Positions 7,728 through 15,761 of a DNA stretch of 24,797 nucleotides are shown here, piece after piece. The stretch's first letter is position 1. Each line of letters opens with the position of its first letter. Source of the DNA: Lachnospiraceae bacterium UBA1760 (GTDB lineage: Bacteria > Bacillota > Clostridia > Lachnospirales > Lachnospiraceae); contig DCHE01000081.1 of the NCBI GenBank assembly GCA_002314775.1, forward strand, positions 17,380-42,176, read 5' to 3'. The position numbers and the translations under genes are program-made. The notes under the pieces were generated by a model. It saw only the letters and a list, made by a program, of their open reading frames with translations. It did no database searches and was not told the DNA's origin.

Positions 7728-9995
7728 ATGCTAAGAGAAGGCTATATTGAAAAGATAAAATACAAGAGCGAAGAGACCGGATACGTTGTTATGGAGGTCG
7801 AAACTCCTGACGGAGACGAGATATTTGTAGGTAATCAGGCTTCTGTCAGTGAGGGTATGTATATAATTGCGGAGGGTGAGTATGTTCATCATCCACAGTA
7901 TGATCTGCAGTTTAAGTTCACAAGCTGTGAGCTTAAGCTTCCAGATGATATTTACGGTATCGAGAGATACCTTGCTTCTGGTGTGATAAAGGGAATAGGC
8001 GAGGTGCTTGCCAAGAGAATTGTCAAAAAATTCAAGATGGATACACTTCGTATTATTGAAGAGGAGCCAGAAAGACTTGCCGAGGTAAACGGCATTTCAA
8101 AGGAAAAAGCTAGAAAAATCGCAATCTCCTACTCTGAGACAAGAGAGTTTCAGGAGGTTCTTATGTTTCTATCTGGTTATGGTATAAATGTTAATCTTGC
8201 GATGAAGATTTACAATGAATATGGAGACGATGTCTACAGCATCGTGAAGGATAATCCATACAAGATTGCCGAGGATATTCCGGGAGTTGGCTTCAAGACA
8301 GCTGACGAAATTGCGGAGAAGGCGGGAGTATTGAGGGATTCCGTATTCAGGAAGCGTGCAGCTGCACTTTATACACTTAGCCAGTCTATGGGGCTTGGTC
8401 ATATATTTCTTCCAGAGAAGATGCTCACAGCCAAGGTTTGCGAGCTTATCGGAATAAACCTTATGAGCTTTTATGAGGATGATTTCCATGAGGAGGAGAT
8501 TCAGGCAGAATTCCACGATTTATATATTCAGCTTGCCGTTGAGGGTAAGCTTGTAATTAAGAATATTGATTTGTACGGTGAAAAGGATGTCACCGTTATT
8601 TATCTTGCAGTAAACTATTACACCGAGCTTAACAGTGCAAGAATGCTGAAGGATTTAATGCTAAGGTACGATACGCCAATCGAGGAGGTTGAGGAATCCT
8701 TAAGCTTTATCGAGAAGAACCTTGGAATTGAGCTTGAGGAGACACAGAAGGAGGCAGTCATAACTGCCATAAGCTCAGGCGTTGCAGTGATTACAGGTGG
8801 TCCTGGTACTGGTAAGACAACAATTATAAATGCTGTAATAGAGTATTTCCAGACAAATGGTTTAGAGATAAAGCTTGCTGCACCAACTGGGCGTGCTGCA
8901 AAGAGAATAACTGAGTCAACAGGCCATAAGGCTGAGACGATACATAGACTTCTTGAATTTTCCGGTGTTCCGGGGGACGAGGGTAATGTCACTCTGAGAT
9001 TTGGCAGAAACAGCGAGAATCCACTTGAGTGTGACGCGGTTATAATTGACGAGGCCTCAATGGTTGATGCATTTTTGTTCCATTCCCTGCTAAATGCAAT
9101 TGCATACGGAACAAGACTGATTCTAGTTGGTGATATCAATCAGCTTCCTTCAGTAGGTGCGGGAAATGTACTTCATGATGTGATTGACAGTGAGTGCTTC
9201 CCGGTGACAGAGCTTACCAAAATCTTCAGACAGGCAGCGGAATCAGATATTGTAAAGAATGCCCACCTTATCAAAAATGGCGAGCATCTGACCATTGGAA
9301 ATAAAAACAGTGATTTCTTCTTTATTCCGAGAAGGAACACAGACGATATATTAAAGGAACTAAGCGTACTTATCATGGACAATCTTCCAAAGTATCTGGG
9401 CGTTTCAGCCTACGACATTCAGGTGCTGACACCAATGAGAAAGTATGATCTAGGAGTTGAGAATCTGAACAAAAGACTTCAGGTGGTAATGAATCAGGCC
9501 CGAAAAGGCGTTCATGAGAAGGAGAAGAACGATGTAATCTTTCGCGAGGGCGACAAGGTTATGCAGATTAAGAACAACTACAGACTCGAGTGGAAAATCT
9601 ATGGTGGAAAGGGCTATATAAAGGAAGAAGGCATGGGCGTGTTCAATGGCGACATGGGCACAGTTAAGCTTATAAATGACTTCGATGAGGAGCTTACAGT
9701 ACTTTTTGATGATGGAAGAGAGGCAGTGTACTCCTACGGCAGCTTAGATGAGTTAGAGCACGCATTTGCAATTACCATTCATAAATCACAGGGTAGTGAG
9801 TATCCGGCCATAATTATTCCGCTTTTTGATGGACCTAGAAAGCTTCTAAGCAGAAACCTCCTTTACACAGCCATCACAAGGGCTAAGAGGCTGGTTGTAA
9901 TTGTGGGCAATCTTAATCTTGTCAATCAGATGATAAATAATGTGGAGGAGCAGAAGCGATTTACAACCTTTGCTCTGAGATTAAGGGAGATGTAG
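7728..9995 (+). CDS. recD2: RecD-like SF1B DNA helicase RecD2
   Basis: A 5'-3' DNA helicase of the RecD2/TraA family, which acts without RecBC in DNA repair and replication-fork maintenance. The protein has 755 residues. An N-terminal OB-like region is followed by helix-hairpin-helix units (VIKGIGEVLAKRI at 86-98, EVNGISKEKARKI, DIPGVGFKTADEIA at 183-196). The helicase core has Walker A GGPGTGKTT (357-365), PTGRAAKR (386-393), Walker B VIIDEAS (438-444), GDINQLPSVG (468-477), the motif V region TIHKSQGSEYP (683-693) and motif VI LLYTAITRAKR (711-721). Its stop is immediately followed by the start of comF. The same recD2-comF order is known in other Clostridia, from memory. The start has a weak GAGGG site. 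Confidence 0.95.
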   Translation: MLREGYIEKIKYKSEETGYVVMEVETPDGDEIFVGNQASVSEGMYIIAEGEYVHHPQYDLQFKFTSCELKLPDDIYGIERYLASGVIKGIGEVLAKRIVKKFKMDTLRIIEEEPERLAEVNGISKEKARKIAISYSETREFQEVLMFLSGYGINVNLAMKIYNEYGDDVYSIVKDNPYKIAEDIPGVGFKTADEIAEKAGVLRDSVFRKRAAALYTLSQSMGLGHIFLPEKMLTAKVCELIGINLMSFYEDDFHEEEIQAEFHDLYIQLAVEGKLVIKNIDLYGEKDVTVIYLAVNYYTELNSARMLKDLMLRYDTPIEEVEESLSFIEKNLGIELEETQKEAVITAISSGVAVITGGPGTGKTTIINAVIEYFQTNGLEIKLAAPTGRAAKRITESTGHKAETIHRLLEFSGVPGDEGNVTLRFGRNSENPLECDAVIIDEASMVDAFLFHSLLNAIAYGTRLILVGDINQLPSVGAGNVLHDVIDSECFPVTELTKIFRQAAESDIVKNAHLIKNGEHLTIGNKNSDFFFIPRRNTDDILKELSVLIMDNLPKYLGVSAYDIQVLTPMRKYDLGVENLNKRLQVVMNQARKGVHEKEKNDVIFREGDKVMQIKNNYRLEWKIYGGKGYIKEEGMGVFNGDMGTVKLINDFDEELTVLFDDGREAVYSYGSLDELEHAFAITIHKSQGSEYPAIIIPLFDGPRKLLSRNLLYTAITRAKRLVVIVGNLNLVNQMINNVEEQKRFTTFALRLREM

Positions 9996-10766
9996 ATGAC
10001 AGAAAAGGTAAATGATTTAAATAGAGTATTCGGGGATTTTAAGACATTTACGGACAATCTGATGTATCCAAGAAGGTGCGTCATGTGTGACGAGATGATG
10101 ACCTTCGACCCGCTTAAGAGGTTTGATACCGTATGTTCTGCGTGCTTTTGCACGCTTTCTTACGTTAGGGAGCCGGTGTGTATGAAATGCGGCAAGGAGA
10201 TAGATGACGAGGAGACTGAGTACTGTGAGGACTGCTCGAGACTTAAGAGGACCTTTGTCAAGGGGTTTCCAGTTTTCAACTATGTGCCTCCGGTATCAGA
10301 CTCGGTAATCAGAATTAAGTATCAGGGCAGAAAGGAATACATCCCCTTCTATGCCAGAGAGATAATAAAAAAGCATGGAAGTGGTATAAGGGATGCAAAG
10401 ATTGGACTTATCGTGTCGGTTCCACTGCATAAGAAAAAGCTGAAGAAGCGTGGCTTTAACCAGGCAGGTGAGCTTGCCAGGGAGCTGTCAAGGCTTACTG
10501 GTATTCCCTGGACGGATGACCTTCTCGTAAGAAGGGTCAATACCAGACCTCAGAAGGCGCTTAGTAACGAGGAACGTGAGAAAAACATTTCAACCGCCTT
10601 CAGTGTAAGTGAGGAGTGGTTAAGAGAGAATAAAATTCCTGAAAATGTACTTGTGGTTGACGATATTTACACCACAGGTGCAACAATTGAGGGCTGTGCC
10701 CACAGTCTGTATAAGGCTGGAGCAGGTAAGGTTTATTACACCTCAATCTGCATCGGTAAGGTTTAG
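9996..10766 (+). CDS. comF: ComF family phosphoribosyltransferase-like protein
   Basis: Member of the ComF/GntX family. In naturally competent bacteria ComF helps take up single-stranded DNA, but many carriers are not known to be competent. Of the 256 residues, the first 85 hold four cysteine pairs (C28/C31, C47/C50, C62/C65, C77/C80) forming zinc ribbons. The rest is a type I phosphoribosyltransferase fold with KKRGFNQAGELAREL (150-164) and the PRPP loop VLVVDDIYTTGAT (218-230). The ATG follows the recD2 stop directly (zero-base gap), with AGGGAG inside recD2, so translation is coupled. Pairing with RecD2 fits a role in handling single-stranded DNA, but this is inference. Confidence 0.92.
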   Translation: MTEKVNDLNRVFGDFKTFTDNLMYPRRCVMCDEMMTFDPLKRFDTVCSACFCTLSYVREPVCMKCGKEIDDEETEYCEDCSRLKRTFVKGFPVFNYVPPVSDSVIRIKYQGRKEYIPFYAREIIKKHGSGIRDAKIGLIVSVPLHKKKLKKRGFNQAGELARELSRLTGIPWTDDLLVRRVNTRPQKALSNEEREKNISTAFSVSEEWLRENKIPENVLVVDDIYTTGATIEGCAHSLYKAGAGKVYYTSICIGKV

Positions 10767-10788
10767 GTAAGGATTAAGTAAGGATTAA
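10756..10788 (+). repeat. Three tandem 11-bp units spanning the comF stop codon
   Basis: GTAAGGTTTAG (10756-10766) is followed by two exact copies of GTAAGGATTAA (10767-10777, 10778-10788). The first unit contains the comF stop codon. This looks like replication-slippage growth at a gene end rather than a coded motif. Confidence 0.75.
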
Positions 10789-10855
10789 GATTAGACATCT
10801 TGAATAATAAATTGTAAAGTGATAAAATAATTTCAATTATGCATATAAAAATATA

Positions 10856-10889
10856 TCACCTGAGCTTTAGCTTTCGGGTGAGATTTTTT
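10856..10889 (+). terminator. Terminator of the mreB-recD2-comF operon
   Basis: TCACCTGA (10856-10863) pairs with TCGGGTGA (10874-10881) with one wobble, followed by six T (10884-10889). Confidence 0.85.
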
Positions 10890-10917
10890 GACAATAATGT
10901 TAAGAAAGGAATTAGCC

Positions 10918-11979
10918 ATGGAAAAGATGAATCTTGCAGTGATATTTGGCGGTATGTCATCAGAGCATGATGTATCCTGCGTATCCGCAGTTACAGTAAT
11001 CAAGGCAATTAATAAGGAAAAGTATAATATTTATTTGATAGGAATCACAAAGGATGGACATTGGCTTAAGGTTTCTGACACAGAAAGTATAACTGATGGC
11101 AGCTGGGTGAATGGTAAGGTTAAGGCCGCAATTCTTCCAGATACAGACAAGAGTCTTATCTTTATGGAGGATGGAAAGCATGAGACCATAAGAATTGACA
11201 GAGCATTTCCAGTTATGCACGGACTCTTCGGAGAGGATGGCACAATTCAGGGACTGTTCGAGCTTGCTCACATTCCTTATGTTGGATGTGGAACTCTCTC
11301 ATCAGCAGTTACTATGGACAAGTTCTTCACAAAGGTTATCGTTGAACCACTTGGAATTGCTCAGGCAAGGTTTGTGCCAGTACGTTCCTATGAGCTGAAG
11401 GATATGGATAAGGCTGTTGCTAAGGTTGAAGCAGCTCAGGAATATCCAGTATTCGTTAAGCCTTCAAATGCAGGCTCTTCACAGGGCGTTTCAAAGGCAA
11501 GAAACAGGAAAGAACTTGAGGCAGCACTCACTCTTGCTGCAAAGCATGACACTAAGATACTGGTTGAGGAGACCATTGTTGGACGTGAGATAGAGTGTGC
11601 AGTATTTGGTCATGATGACAGTATTATCGCTTCAGGAGTCGGAGAGATTCTTGCAGCAGCTGAGTTTTATGACTTTGATGCAAAGTACAACAATGCTGAG
11701 TCAAAGACTGTAATCGGACCAGAATTACCAGAGGGAAAGGTCAAAGAGATTCAGGAGGCTGCTAAGAAGATATTTGCAGCAGTAGATGGATTCGGACTTT
11801 CAAGAGTAGATTTCTTCCTTGAGAAGGGAACAAACAGGGTAGTATTTAATGAGATTAATACAATCCCGGGACATACAGCGATAAGTATGTATCCAATGCT
11901 TATGAAGGCAGCAGGACATGAGCTTTCAGACTATATTGACGAGCTTATTTCTATGTCCCTTGAGAGACATTTGTACTAG
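10918..11979 (+). CDS. ddl: D-alanine--D-alanine ligase
   Basis: ATP-grasp ligase joining two D-alanines for the peptidoglycan stem peptide. The start at 10918 is chosen because AAAGGA lies seven bases upstream; an earlier TTG at 10888 falls inside the terminator. The protein has 353 residues. Visible parts are the N-terminal AVIFGGMSSEHDVSCVSA (7-24), the ATP-grasp segment YPVFVKPSNAGSSQGVSKA (176-194), the omega-loop FYDFDAKYNNAESKT (250-264) whose Tyr fits a D-Ala-D-Ala rather than a D-Ala-D-Lac enzyme, and the Mg site VVFNEINTIPGHT (308-320). murI follows 99 bp downstream, so two peptidoglycan-precursor enzymes sit together. D-Ser specificity cannot be fully excluded by eye. Confidence 0.94.
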   Translation: MEKMNLAVIFGGMSSEHDVSCVSAVTVIKAINKEKYNIYLIGITKDGHWLKVSDTESITDGSWVNGKVKAAILPDTDKSLIFMEDGKHETIRIDRAFPVMHGLFGEDGTIQGLFELAHIPYVGCGTLSSAVTMDKFFTKVIVEPLGIAQARFVPVRSYELKDMDKAVAKVEAAQEYPVFVKPSNAGSSQGVSKARNRKELEAALTLAAKHDTKILVEETIVGREIECAVFGHDDSIIASGVGEILAAAEFYDFDAKYNNAESKTVIGPELPEGKVKEIQEAAKKIFAAVDGFGLSRVDFFLEKGTNRVVFNEINTIPGHTAISMYPMLMKAAGHELSDYIDELISMSLERHLY

Positions 11980-12032
11980 GATGGTTCATCCGAACTGCCG
12001 CAGTATTTCCACGCCAGTGGGAGTTGGCTGCG
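11979..12032 (+). other. Compact structured leader between ddl and murI
   Basis: Several short stems follow the ddl stop codon: GGATG/CATCC (11979-11983 with 11987-11991), CGCAG/CTGCG (11999-12003 with 12028-12032) and, nested, CCAC/GTGG (12009-12012 with 12017-12020). GCCA (12013-12016) could instead pair with TGGC (12025-12028). There is no T-run. The element matches no riboswitch I recognise. Confidence 0.3.
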
Positions 12033-12056
12033 ACCTACATTATATTTGAGGAGAAT

Positions 12057-12086
12057 ATGCCAAGCATAGATAAGAGATATGAATGA
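12057..12086 (+). CDS. Possible 9-codon leader peptide overlapping the murI start
   Basis: Met-Pro-Ser-Ile-Asp-Lys-Arg-Tyr-Glu with its ATG just behind GAGGAG. The stop TGA lies at 12084-12086, inside the start region of murI (ATG 12079). The only good ribosome binding site in the region serves this small frame, suggesting murI is translated by reinitiation. This is inference from spacing alone. Confidence 0.35.
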   Translation: MPSIDKRYE

Positions 12087-12897
12087 ATTTAATTCTAATT
12101 CAGCAATAGGTGTTTTTGATTCGGGCGTGGGTGGACTTACAGTTGTAAGAGAAATTCTGAGAAGACTTCCGAATGAAAATGTTGTCTACTTTGGTGACAC
12201 AGCACGTGTTCCATACGGCAGCAAATCAAAAAATACTGTTGTAAAGTACTCAAGACAGATAGCAAGATTTTTACTTACAAAGAATGTCAAGGCAATAGTA
12301 ATTGCCTGCAATACAGCCAGCGCCCTTGCGCTTGACGAACTGAGCCGTGAGCTTCCGATTCCAGTTATTGGAGTGGTAAAGGCTGGAGCCCAGATGGCTG
12401 TAAATATTACAGAAACAAAGAATGTTGGTATAATAGGAACAGAGGCAACGATTAAGTCTGGTATTTACTCTGAGTATATCAGAAGCCTTTCAAAGGAAAT
12501 AACCGTAGTTAGTAAGGCCTGCCCGCTGTTTTGTCCACTAGTTGAAGAAGGACTTCTCGAGGACAGAATAACAGATGATATGGTTGAGAGATATCTCTCA
12601 GAGCTCAAGGCCTACGATGTTGACTCCCTGGTTCTTGGATGTACCCATTATCCACTACTATGGAACCCAATTAAAAGGTATATGGGTCCAGCAGTTAAGC
12701 TTATTAATCCGGCCTACGAGACGGCCAAGGAATTGAAACAGATGCTAAAGGAAGCAGATTTGCTTCGAACCGACAACGCCCCAGCCACCTACGAGTTTTA
12801 TGCAAGTGACGGAGCCGACAAGTTCATAACATTTGCGGACAGTGTTTTGCCTATGCATGTAAAGAATGCAGAGGTAGTAGATATCGAGAGCTATTAA
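12079..12897 (+). CDS. murI: Glutamate racemase
   Basis: Cofactor-independent racemase making D-glutamate for peptidoglycan. The protein has 272 residues. Signatures are AIGVFDSGVGGLTVVRE (9-25), YFGDTARVPYGSKS (37-50), IACNTASALAL (75-85) with catalytic C77, and LVLGCTHYPLLW (184-195) with catalytic C188. The start at 12079 is the only one possible, as an in-frame TAG lies four codons upstream. The strong GAGGAG site is 22-28 bases away, too far for direct use (see the leader peptide). It follows ddl and precedes a DUF1934 gene on the same strand, making a small cell-wall group that ends at the terminator 13404-13452. Confidence 0.95.
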   Translation: MNEFNSNSAIGVFDSGVGGLTVVREILRRLPNENVVYFGDTARVPYGSKSKNTVVKYSRQIARFLLTKNVKAIVIACNTASALALDELSRELPIPVIGVVKAGAQMAVNITETKNVGIIGTEATIKSGIYSEYIRSLSKEITVVSKACPLFCPLVEEGLLEDRITDDMVERYLSELKAYDVDSLVLGCTHYPLLWNPIKRYMGPAVKLINPAYETAKELKQMLKEADLLRTDNAPATYEFYASDGADKFITFADSVLPMHVKNAEVVDIESY

Positions 12898-12945
12898 AGA
12901 CGGTAGCCTAGTAAAATGCGTAAAATAAAGGAGAATAAGGGTAGT

Positions 12946-13386
12946 ATGGACCAAAAAAATATACATGACGTTGATGTCTTCATCGGTGGACTTTTCAACG
13001 GAGAAGAGGAGATAGTAAAACAGACAACCGGTATTATGGAGGAGGTTGACGGTCAGCTGAGAATCGAGTATTTTGAGCGATTTGAGGGCGACCTTGAGGA
13101 GACCAGAAGTACCATAGTAGTTGAGGAAAATACAGTTCATGTTCAAAAGATAGGCTCGGTATCATCAATACTTCATTTTGAGAAGGATATGACACATAAC
13201 ACAACCTATCAGACTCCTGAGGGAGATATTCCGATGACAATCGAGACCGATTCACTCGAGGTTGTGAGACAGGATACAGGCTGTGACATTAAGGTTGTAT
13301 ATAAGATTTTATTTGACAATATGGAGCCACTTACAAATATTCTTAGCCTTAAGGTGAGATACAAGGATCATTTCATTATTACCTAA
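12946..13386 (+). CDS. DUF1934 (YwiB-like) beta-barrel protein
   Basis: A 146-residue soluble protein that fits the DUF1934/YwiB family of calycin-like beta-barrel proteins of Firmicutes, whose function is unknown. Strand-rich patterns such as IEYFERFEGDLEETRSTIVV, HVQKIGSVSSILHFEKD and KVVYKILFDNMEPL support this, including the C-terminal run LSLKVRYKD. The start at 12946 is preferred over 12916 because both AAAGGAG and AAGGG stand in front of it. It is 48 bp downstream of murI and is the last gene before a convergent terminator. The family assignment is from recalled sequence patterns. Confidence 0.8.
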   Translation: MDQKNIHDVDVFIGGLFNGEEEIVKQTTGIMEEVDGQLRIEYFERFEGDLEETRSTIVVEENTVHVQKIGSVSSILHFEKDMTHNTTYQTPEGDIPMTIETDSLEVVRQDTGCDIKVVYKILFDNMEPLTNILSLKVRYKDHFIIT

Positions 13387-13403
13387 TGAATTCCAAACTA
13401 AAA

Positions 13404-13452
13404 AATCCGCATAACCAGATGCAGGAACATCTTTGGTTGTGCGGATTTTTTT
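13404..13452. terminator. Bidirectional terminator shared by convergent operons
   Basis: A 14-base stem (13404-13417 with 13434-13447, one wobble) plus an inner GATG/CATC extension, A-rich on the left and with a T-run to 13452 on the right. It lies between the DUF1934 gene (plus) and the CPBP protease gene (minus, stop at 13454). Confidence 0.92.
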
Positions 13453-13453
13453 A

Positions 13454-14359
13454 TTACTCAGTACACTGAGCCTTTGAATAAATTCTTTTAAACAATATGA
13501 AAAGTAGTACTCCAGCCACAAGGCTTATGAAGGTAACAAGTATAGCTAAGCTATATGTTGAATAGAGCTTCATTGGAACCAGGTAGGCAGAGATATTAAT
13601 CATTGAATGAAGAATGATTCCAGGAATTAAGGAATCAGTTTTTTTAGCTATTACACCAAGAAGAATTCCTGATAAGCATGCATAGGTTCCCTGAATGAGG
13701 TTGCCGTGGTAAAGTCCGAATATGACAGCCTGAATAATAACTGGTACGAATAACTTAGCATTCTCGCTCTTTGCTCCGGAACGTTCCACAGCAAGAGATG
13801 CATACTTCATTGTAAGGCCTCTGAAGCATATCTCCTCAGCAATGGGTGCGAAGAACATGACGGATATCATGATTGTAACTGATACTCCGCTTCCAGCCAG
13901 ATTGCTGATCATAGAACCATAATCAGAAAGAGCGTCCGGGAAAACTATGCTAAGCAGATAAAGCACTCCGTCAACGAAAAGCTGAATGGAATATGCAAAT
14001 ATCATAAGCAGAACGATGTTGCCAGGACTAAGCAGCTTGTAAATAGCTTTTTCTTTGGTCGGTTTATAATCAGGCTTTACTGGATTAGCAAATACCTCAT
14101 GATACCACCAGCCGAACACTATTATAAATAGTGTAAATTTAATAATGTAGAAGAGTCCAGAGTTTGCACCATTTGTCATAAATTCCTCGATAGCAGCATC
14201 AGATGCCGTCTGTGTCGCGGTTATCATGTCTGGTGCAAATGCTTTTTCGAAGAAAATAATTGCAAAGTATGCAAGGGCTCCTATCACTTCAAAAACAAAG
14301 CATAGGATAACTGGTATAAATGCCAGTATTAATGCTGATACAACATTTTTTTTCTTCAT
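13454..14359 (-). CDS. CPBP-family intramembrane metalloprotease
   Basis: A 301-residue integral membrane protein of the CPBP (Abi/CAAX protease) family, related to Rce1-type prenyl-protein proteases. In bacteria some members act in bacteriocin self-immunity or protein maturation, but most have unknown substrates. About eight hydrophobic segments are visible. The three family motifs are complete: EEICFRG (175-181), FGLYHGNLIQG (214-224) with H218, and HSMINISAY (251-259) with H251 and N255. An AGAGG site stands upstream of the start. It is the last gene of the malQ-plsC-membrane protein-CPBP run on the minus strand. No bacteriocin or phage genes are nearby, so a housekeeping role is more likely. 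Confidence 0.9.
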   Translation of the reverse strand: MKKKNVVSALILAFIPVILCFVFEVIGALAYFAIIFFEKAFAPDMITATQTASDAAIEEFMTNGANSGLFYIIKFTLFIIVFGWWYHEVFANPVKPDYKPTKEKAIYKLLSPGNIVLLMIFAYSIQLFVDGVLYLLSIVFPDALSDYGSMISNLAGSGVSVTIMISVMFFAPIAEEICFRGLTMKYASLAVERSGAKSENAKLFVPVIIQAVIFGLYHGNLIQGTYACLSGILLGVIAKKTDSLIPGIILHSMINISAYLVPMKLYSTYSLAILVTFISLVAGVLLFILFKRIYSKAQCTE

Positions 14360-14385
14360 CTAAAACGCCTCTGTCAAAAAAATAA

Positions 14386-14976
14386 TTAGAATTTCTCGAT
14401 TTTCTTCTCGCGTTCTCTTTCTTTCTTAACTCTTTCCTTGTACTTCTTTTCTTCTTCCTTAGACTTCTGGCTTTCCATATCAGCTGAAAGCTGCTTCTGG
14501 TATGCAACCTGCTTTGCACGCATCTTCTCTCTGAAGCCCTTCTTCTTTTTCTTTGCATTTGCCTCTTCCTCGGCAATCTCTGCTGCGGACTTCTTAACCT
14601 TACGGATGCTCTTTACAGATACAAGATAGATACCGCTTACCATGGCCTTAACCTCGCCACGCTTTGGTACATCATCAAAAATAGCATCGTCACAGATAAG
14701 TGTCATAATCTGAGGACCAATCTTTGCCTTAACTACAGGAACCTTTGCCTTCTGATACTTCTTTGGAGTCTGCTCCATAACTATCTTCGGCAGGCCCGCG
14801 TCCTTCATAGGCATTATCTTTTTGTCAATAATAAGCATAGTTGCAGGCTGTGCAGCATCAACCATCTGTTTCTTCTGCTCAAGCTGCTTCTTCTGCATTC
14901 TGTTACCTAAAATATAAAGTGTTACCAATACTCCGATGAGTATTACGGCAACAATACCAAATATTATCCAACCCAT
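14386..14976 (-). CDS. Membrane-anchored protein with a long basic, charged C-terminal tail
   Basis: A 196-residue protein of unknown function. Residues 2-24 form one transmembrane helix (GWIIFGIVAVILIGVLVTLYILG), followed by a short coil, then a compact middle region (about 45-130) with beta-like segments (TMLIIDKK, KAKVPVVKAKIG, QIMTLICDDAIF, GEVKAMVSGIYLVSVKSI). The last 65 residues are extremely rich in Lys, Glu and Arg and probably form a long charged helix. The gene starts 12 bp after plsC and ends 26 bp before the CPBP gene, so it is co-transcribed with both. A helix anchored at the membrane and reaching into the cytoplasm fits the topology. I do not recognise a named family. Confidence 0.75.
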   Translation of the reverse strand: MGWIIFGIVAVILIGVLVTLYILGNRMQKKQLEQKKQMVDAAQPATMLIIDKKIMPMKDAGLPKIVMEQTPKKYQKAKVPVVKAKIGPQIMTLICDDAIFDDVPKRGEVKAMVSGIYLVSVKSIRKVKKSAAEIAEEEANAKKKKKGFREKMRAKQVAYQKQLSADMESQKSKEEEKKYKERVKKEREREKKIEKF

Positions 14977-14988
14977 TAACTTTCTCCT

Positions 14989-15714
14989 TTATAAAACGTG
15001 GTCTTTTTTAAGCTCCATAATACGCTCTGGAATAGAAGCGTAGAAGGCTTTCTTCTCATCTGCAGTTAACTCAGATGGATTAACTGGTTTGTCATACTCG
15101 ACAATAACATGACGCTTTTTGATCATCATGTGTTTATTTGCCTCGAAGATACCATCTACTCCTGAAAGAGCCATAACAACGATAGGTCTCTTTGACTTTT
15201 CAGCGATTCGGTATCCACCCTCCTTAAACGGAAGAAGCTCAGGGCTATGGTTTCTCGTTCCCTCTGGGAAGAGACCGATTGAAAGACCCTTCTTCATATG
15301 ATCGATACCCTCGTTTATTGACTTTAATCCCTCCTTAGGATTTGAACGGTCGAGGAATACACAACCGATATCAGTCATAAACAGGTTTAGGAAGGGATAC
15401 TTAAGAAATTCCTTCTTAGCAATGAACCCCATAGGTGTTTTTGAAAGAGTCTGGGTGATAATAATATCAAAGTAACTCTGATGATTGCCCACAAACAGAA
15501 CAGGCCCGTCGTCGGGTATGTTCTCTTGTCCTCTCACCTCAACCTTTGTTCCAGCGAGAAAGAGTAGAAACTTGAAATATTTGCGAACGTATCTCCAGGC
15601 CTTGAACCACCCTTTATACTCATCTTTTTTTCTTGCTGCCTTAAATGCTACATGGAAGGGAAGTGAAAGTAAAATTCCCAGAATAGCCAGTGGCAGAACA
15701 TAAATAATTCTCAT
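14989..15714 (-). CDS. plsC: 1-acyl-sn-glycerol-3-phosphate acyltransferase
   Basis: Membrane-associated acyltransferase adding the second acyl chain to lysophosphatidic acid to make phosphatidic acid. The start at 15714 follows AGGAGA with good spacing; the longer frame to 15744 lacks a site. The protein has 241 residues: an N-terminal hydrophobic segment (about 4-24), then catalytic NHQSYFD (77-83), a FIAKKEFLKYPFL segment (97-109), FLDRSN (120-125) and FPEGTRNHS (149-157), the four blocks of the family. It lies 47 bp after malQ and 12 bp before the basic membrane protein, inside one minus-strand operon. The substrate is inferred from the family. Confidence 0.93.
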   Translation of the reverse strand: MRIIYVLPLAILGILLSLPFHVAFKAARKKDEYKGWFKAWRYVRKYFKFLLFLAGTKVEVRGQENIPDDGPVLFVGNHQSYFDIIITQTLSKTPMGFIAKKEFLKYPFLNLFMTDIGCVFLDRSNPKEGLKSINEGIDHMKKGLSIGLFPEGTRNHSPELLPFKEGGYRIAEKSKRPIVVMALSGVDGIFEANKHMMIKKRHVIVEYDKPVNPSELTADEKKAFYASIPERIMELKKDHVL

Positions 15715-15761
15715 ATAATCTCCTAGATATAATCCGTGTGCCAACCCCCAAAAAGGCTATG

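Noticed and set aside
8618..9139. 173-codon open frame on the minus strand
   Set aside because: Shadow of recD2, covering its Walker motifs in antisense.
13454..14359. CPBP protease as bacteriocin immunity
   Set aside because: No bacteriocin, leader peptide or ABC exporter gene is near, so this specific role is not supported.
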